This document shows, in pieces, positions 15,186-17,724 of a stretch of DNA of 17,724 nucleotides; within the stretch, counting starts at the first letter, position 1, and every line of letters begins with the position of its first letter. A program made the translations under genes and the position numbers. The notes below the pieces were generated by a model. That model had not been told where the DNA came from. It made no database searches and saw nothing but the letters and a program-made list of their open reading frames with translations. Source of the stretch: Clostridium sp. AM22-11AC (lineage in GTDB: Bacteria > Bacillota > Clostridia > Lachnospirales > Lachnospiraceae). The DNA lies in NCBI RefSeq assembly GCF_003473545.1, contig NZ_QUCM01000033.1:1-17724 (forward strand), read 5' to 3'.

Positions 15186-15617
15186 TTAAACTGCTGCCAG
15201 TGTCTTTCCTAATTCCTTACACTTAGCTAATGCATCATCATCTGGAGTTTCCTGGGTAATAATGCCTTCTCCGCATGCAACTTCTGCGCCTGCTGCCTTC
15301 ATACGGTCTTCCCAGTCACGCATCCACTGTCCATCACCCCAGCCATAAGAGCCAAACAGACCGATGGTCTTTCCTGATGCAAATCCTTCTACCTCAGCTA
15401 CGAATGGTTCCATCTCATCTTCTTCGATAACTTCAGCTCCCATTGCAGGGCATCCTAATGCAAATGCTTTTGCATCCTTCAGGTCAGCTGCAGATACTGC
15501 AGATACTTCAGCCAGTTTTGCTTTCTTTCCAGCTTCTTCAATTCCCTGTGCTACTGCCTGTGCCATAGCCTCTGTGTTGCCTGTCTGTGACCAGTAAACT
15601 ACCATGATTTCGTCCAT
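15186..15617 (-). CDS. Flavodoxin
   Basis: 143 aa, the normal length of a short-chain flavodoxin. The FMN phosphate loop is SQTGNTE (residues 10-16), and the two flavin-flanking loops are GCPAMGAE (about 55-62) and GSYGWGDGQW (about 89-98), with aromatic residues placed to stack on the isoalloxazine ring. It carries low-potential electrons in the cytoplasm, often in place of ferredoxin when iron is scarce. GGAGG lies 9 bases before the ATG. The DUF3793 gene ends 13 bases upstream, so the two form an operon. Confidence 0.95.
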   Translation of the reverse strand: MDEIMVVYWSQTGNTEAMAQAVAQGIEEAGKKAKLAEVSAVSAADLKDAKAFALGCPAMGAEVIEEDEMEPFVAEVEGFASGKTIGLFGSYGWGDGQWMRDWEDRMKAAGAEVACGEGIITQETPDDDALAKCKELGKTLAAV

Positions 15618-15630
15618 TTTTTTCTTCCTC

Positions 15631-16248
15631 CTATACTGCCATTAATTTACGTGAATGTAAATCATACAGCTCCATGATGTTTTTAACAGTCATTCCTGAT
15701 GATACCATATGGATCACTTTTTCCCTTGCCTGATCGTATCCGGCAAATACCTTCCGGCATTCTTCCAGATTGGAATATACCTTCCAGTATCCGATATACA
15801 GCGGATTTTGTCCCCGGTTTTCAATAAAACCAATGACATCTTCCGGCGGATATCCAAGGAGTAATCCGATCTCATGAGGGAAATCACCTTTGCCTTCCAT
15901 GTGAGCACGGTAGCGTTCTGATACGCGATAGAGGATCTTGGAAAGTATACATCCGCTGCATCCAAACTCTTCCATCAGCTTTTTCACCTTCTCTGTTCTT
16001 AAATAAGCTTCCAGTTTTTTCCGTACATATAAAAGAAAAGTAATACGGTCATCAGACTCATAAAGGACATAGCAGGAAACAGCACTGGAACGGAACAACC
16101 GCAATACTGCGCTGCGAAATCTCTTGTCTACAGTAAGAAGATTGGATATCTTACGTCCTGTAAGCAATGGTGCACACTGAAGTGCGATCTGGATCTCCAG
16201 TTCCTGCCTGTTTAAGCCAAGCATCAGATCAAGGGTTTCTTTACTCAT
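15631..16248 (-). CDS. DUF3793 family protein
   Basis: 205 aa from the ATG at 16248, chosen because TGAGG lies about 6 bases upstream; the in-frame ATG at 16260 has no site. The C-terminal half has the family signature (PF12672): FPHEIGLLLGYPPEDVIGFIE, of which HEIGLLLGYP and EDVIGF are the key parts, then YIGYWKVYSN. A Cys pair C-S-G-C sits near residue 98. The function is unknown. DUF3793 genes are often found beside flavodoxin or iron/heme-related genes in Clostridia, which hints at a role in redox or metal homeostasis; this association is from memory. Confidence 0.85.
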   Translation of the reverse strand: MSKETLDLMLGLNRQELEIQIALQCAPLLTGRKISNLLTVDKRFRSAVLRLFRSSAVSCYVLYESDDRITFLLYVRKKLEAYLRTEKVKKLMEEFGCSGCILSKILYRVSERYRAHMEGKGDFPHEIGLLLGYPPEDVIGFIENRGQNPLYIGYWKVYSNLEECRKVFAGYDQAREKVIHMVSSGMTVKNIMELYDLHSRKLMAV

Positions 16249-16281
16249 AGGGTACCTCATTTACAACTGTTAAAATATAAA

Positions 16282-16297
16282 GTTAGTCTTAGCTAAC
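16282..16297. promoter_or_regulatory. Palindromic operator overlapping the start of the DUF3793-flavodoxin transcript
   Basis: GTTAG (16282-16286) and CTAAC (16293-16297) are inverted, and TTAGCTAA (16289-16296) is a perfect 8-bp palindrome. The TTAG/CTAA elements resemble parts of DtxR/IdeR-type iron boxes, though the spacing differs. The site covers the predicted transcription start, the position expected of a repressor site. Confidence 0.4.
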
Positions 16298-16302
16298 ATC
16301 CT

Positions 16303-16330
16303 TGTATATCGTATCAGATAAAATTGGAAA
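16303..16330 (-). promoter_or_regulatory. Candidate promoter of the DUF3793-flavodoxin operon
   Basis: On the minus strand TTTCCA (16325-16330) and TATACA (16303-16308) are 16 bases apart, with a predicted start near 16296. Both boxes are moderate matches. Confidence 0.4.
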
Positions 16331-16447
16331 AAACAAGTAGTGTTACAGGTAACTTTTCTCAATTAAAACATTTCTCATTAAGCTCAGTATTCCCAATATG
16401 ATGTTTTCAATGTACATTTTTCAGGAAAATTCAAAAACTTCCGTGAT

Positions 16448-16756
16448 CTACTTATAATAAACGATTGTAAGAAACTGACCTTTATGAATCGTATCAGAGC
16501 GAAGGGAATTCATTCGTTTTAATTCCCTGATGTATTCTTCTGTAGACATACGGCTTCCCTTTTTGTACTGTCTGGCGATATTCCACAAATTATCCCCGTC
16601 TTTGATCTCGACGCTCTTATAATAGGGACTGACAGTCATAGGTTCCTCTTCTGCCATTGATGTAAGCATACTCCGTCCTGTGAGAATAGCAACAAACAGA
16701 AGCATAATAAAACACCCTGTTAAAAACCGTTTTCTTACTAATCTTCTTCTCCTCAT
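16448..16756 (-). CDS. yneA: YneA-like SOS cell-division inhibitor (membrane anchor plus LysM)
   Basis: 102 aa, close to the length of B. subtilis YneA (from memory). A basic N-terminus (MRRRRLVRKR) is followed by one membrane helix (about 11-27) and a LysM domain (about 49-100, with KDGDNLWNIARQY and HKGQFLTI). The layout, the position divergent from lexA and the shared SOS boxes all match YneA, which is made after DNA damage and delays septum formation. LysM should bind peptidoglycan outside the membrane. AGGAGG lies 7 bases before the ATG. No Cys lipobox is present. Sequence identity to known YneA cannot be measured here, so the symbol rests largely on context. Confidence 0.8.
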   Translation of the reverse strand: MRRRRLVRKRFLTGCFIMLLFVAILTGRSMLTSMAEEEPMTVSPYYKSVEIKDGDNLWNIARQYKKGSRMSTEEYIRELKRMNSLRSDTIHKGQFLTIVYYK

Positions 16757-16799
16757 AACGTTTCCTCCTACTCATTTGTATACTCGTCCAACACAGATA

Positions 16800-16813
16800 C
16801 GAACATTTGTTCT
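16800..16813. promoter_or_regulatory. LexA box 1 (yneA leader)
   Basis: CGAAC-ATTT-GTTCT, one base off the Gram-positive SOS consensus CGAAC-N4-GTTCG. It lies just downstream of the predicted yneA transcription start. Confidence 0.85.
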
Positions 16814-16825
16814 CATCGTGCCTAT

Positions 16826-16854
16826 ACTATAACATCAGAACATATGTTTGTCAA
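16826..16854 (-). promoter_or_regulatory. Promoter of the yneA-like gene
   Basis: On the minus strand a perfect TTGACA (16849-16854) is 17 bases from TATAGT (16826-16831). LexA box 2 fills most of the spacer, so LexA would block polymerase binding directly. Confidence 0.8.
16837..16850. promoter_or_regulatory. LexA box 2 (within the yneA promoter)
   Basis: AGAAC-ATAT-GTTTG, two bases off consensus, between the -35 and -10 boxes of the yneA-like gene. Confidence 0.75.
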
Positions 16855-16873
16855 TGGCGTGAACGCAAAAAAT

Positions 16874-16887
16874 CGAACAAAGGTTTG
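16874..16887. promoter_or_regulatory. LexA box 3 (at the lexA -35 region)
   Basis: CGAAC-AAAG-GTTTG, one base off consensus. It overlaps the start of the lexA -35 box. Confidence 0.8.
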
Positions 16888-16913
16888 CATTTTTATCGAA
16901 CATATGTTACTAT
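16885..16913 (+). promoter_or_regulatory. Promoter of lexA
   Basis: TTGCAT (16885-16890) and TACTAT (16908-16913) are 17 bases apart; TATAGT at 16911-16916 is an alternative -10. LexA box 4 lies in the spacer, consistent with self-repression. Confidence 0.55.
16897..16910. promoter_or_regulatory. LexA box 4 (within the lexA promoter)
   Basis: CGAAC-ATAT-GTTAC, two bases off consensus, located between the -35 and -10 boxes of lexA. Confidence 0.8.
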
Positions 16914-16956
16914 AGTATCAGTAAAAGATTATTACAAAACAGAAGGGGGAACTTTC

Positions 16957-17571
16957 ATGGCCCAGGATAAACTTACTGCGAAACAACAGGAAATTTTAGA
17001 ATACATAAAGAATACGATCTTAAAGAAGGGATATCCACCAGCTGTCCGTGACATCTGCGAAGCTGTGAAATTAAAGTCCACTTCTTCTGTCCATTCTCAT
17101 CTGTCAGCTCTGGAAGAAAAAGGATATATCCATCGTGATCCTACCAAGCCGAGAGCAATTGAGATCCTGGATGATACTTTTAATTTTAACCGGAAAGAAA
17201 TGGTGAACATCCCTGTGATCGGTACGGTTGCAGCCGGAGAACCGATCCTTGCAGAGGAACATATCGAAAGTTATTTTCCGTTCCCGGCAGAGTCTCTTCC
17301 AAACGCAGAGACCTTTATGCTTCATGTAAAAGGTGAAAGTATGGTAAACGCAGGTATCCTTCCTGGGGATCAGCTGATCGTGGAACAGTGTCCAACTGCT
17401 GAAAATGGGGAGATCGTGGTTGCCCTTTTAGACGACTCCGCTACTGTAAAACGTTTCTTCAAGGAAAAAGACCACTACCGCCTGCAGCCTGAAAATGATA
17501 CCATGGATCCTATTATCACAGATCATGTAGAGATCCTTGGCAAGGTTATTGGACTTATAAGAATGATGTAA
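16957..17571 (+). CDS. lexA: SOS repressor LexA
   Basis: 204 aa, the normal LexA length. The winged helix-turn-helix spans about residues 1-68, with [20 protein letters not shown], of which [16 protein letters not shown] is the recognition region. The self-cleavage bond is A93-G94 (GTVAAGEP), and the catalytic dyad is S128 (KGESM) and K165 (ATVKRF). The start is the ATG at 16957, with AGGGGGA 6 bases upstream; a longer in-frame start at 16807 would lie inside the SOS boxes and is rejected. After DNA damage RecA triggers self-cleavage, which frees the boxes upstream and switches on lexA and the yneA-like gene. Confidence 0.97.
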   Translation: MAQDKLTAKQQEILEYIKNTILKKGYPPAVRDICEAVKLKSTSSVHSHLSALEEKGYIHRDPTKPRAIEILDDTFNFNRKEMVNIPVIGTVAAGEPILAEEHIESYFPFPAESLPNAETFMLHVKGESMVNAGILPGDQLIVEQCPTAENGEIVVALLDDSATVKRFFKEKDHYRLQPENDTMDPIITDHVEILGKVIGLIRMM

Positions 17572-17618
17572 TGTGCGTATCCGCAAGTTTAACCTGACTT
17601 ATAAAACATTTTTCACCA

Positions 17619-17668
17619 AAAAGCCACTGTACGGTTTCTAAAATCCGAAACTATACGGTGGCTTTTCT
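17619..17668 (+). terminator. Terminator of lexA
   Basis: AAAAGCCAC (17619-17627) pairs with GTGGCTTTT (17658-17666), and the stem continues inward to GTTTC/GAAAC with a few G-U pairs, about 20 pairs in all. It is followed by TTTTCTT. It starts about 50 bases after the lexA stop. Confidence 0.85.
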
Positions 17669-17672
17669 TACC

Positions 17673-17695
17673 ATAAAAAATAGGCTTCGCCTATT
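17673..17695 (-). terminator. Terminator for a minus-strand gene entering from the right
   Basis: AATAGGC (17679-17685) and GCCTATT (17689-17695) form a 7-bp stem with a 3-base loop. On the minus strand it is followed by a T-run (17675-17680), so it would end a convergent transcript whose gene is beyond the window. Confidence 0.65.
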
Positions 17696-17706
17696 CAACT
17701 CCCCTG

Positions 17707-17724
17707 CCCCTCAATCTTGAGGGG
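17707..17724. repeat. Perfect inverted repeat at the right edge
   Basis: CCCCTCAA (17707-17714) and TTGAGGGG (17717-17724) form an 8-bp stem with a 2-base spacer, cut by the window edge. It may be part of a second hairpin downstream of the neighbouring gene; nothing else can be said. Confidence 0.5.

Noticed and set aside
16342..16353. Small palindrome GTTAC-AG-GTAAC upstream of the flavodoxin promoter
   Set aside because: It is only 5 bp per arm and has no other support; such repeats are expected by chance.
16807..16956. Extended N-terminus for LexA (254 aa)
   Set aside because: It would translate through the SOS boxes and the promoter; the internal ATG at 16957 has a strong ribosome binding site and gives the normal LexA length and N-terminus.
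1..17724. Prophage, integrative element, CRISPR array, tRNA or insertion sequence
   Set aside because: Apart from one recombinase there are no phage or conjugation genes, no tRNA cloverleaf or attachment-site repeat pair, no regularly spaced repeats, and no transposase.

Overview
The window looks like a chromosomal segment of a low-to-moderate GC gut Firmicute, most likely a Lachnospiraceae-type Clostridia. This is an inference from AGGAGG-type ribosome binding sites, short intergenic gaps with hairpin/T-tract terminators, a CGAAC-N4-GTTCG-type SOS operator set, and the gene content (DUF3793-flavodoxin pair, divergent yneA-like/lexA, GH3-GtrA pair). No tRNA, rRNA, CRISPR array or insertion sequence was seen.

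Layout. (1) 1-1218, minus: the first 406 codons of a secreted, extremely acidic surface protein that runs off the left edge. (2) 1219-1820: a 602-bp AT-rich non-coding region. It holds a near-perfect inverted repeat with the 11-6-11 geometry of a tyrosine-recombinase core site (1541-1568) and four GTATAAC/GTTATAC motifs just upstream of a plus-strand promoter. (3) 1821-3826, plus: a two-gene unit of a ribbon-helix-helix/coiled-coil protein and a XerS-like tyrosine recombinase. (4) 3881-8686, minus: a catabolic cluster read in the order CitMHS-type transporter, LysR regulator, tannase/feruloyl-esterase-family hydrolase, beta-lactamase-fold serine hydrolase, with a LysR-type palindrome about 65 bases upstream of the predicted start of transcription. 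(5) 9011-11952, minus: a GH3 glycosidase with an unusual C-terminal extension, coupled by a 4-bp overlap to a GtrA-like membrane protein. (6) 12159-13334, minus: a DUF819 membrane protein behind a leader that has its own promoter and an early terminator. (7) 13694-15013, minus: a MATE exporter. (8) 15186-16248, minus: DUF3793 protein plus flavodoxin behind a possible metal-responsive operator. (9) 16448-17571: divergent yneA-like cell-division inhibitor and lexA with four SOS boxes between them. (10) 17572-17724: the lexA terminator and the hairpins of an incoming minus-strand transcript.

How it works together. The clearest functional unit is region 4, an inferred LysR-controlled uptake-and-hydrolysis operon for an anionic ester, with both esterases lacking signal peptides and so acting inside the cell. 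Region 9 is a textbook SOS control node. The most intriguing unit is regions 2-3: a possible single-recombinase system (recombinase, DNA-binding coiled-coil partner, symmetric core site, operator cluster) that is not obviously part of a prophage. Two other regulatory regions merit attention: the attenuator-like leader of the DUF819 gene, and the operator overlapping the start of the flavodoxin transcript.
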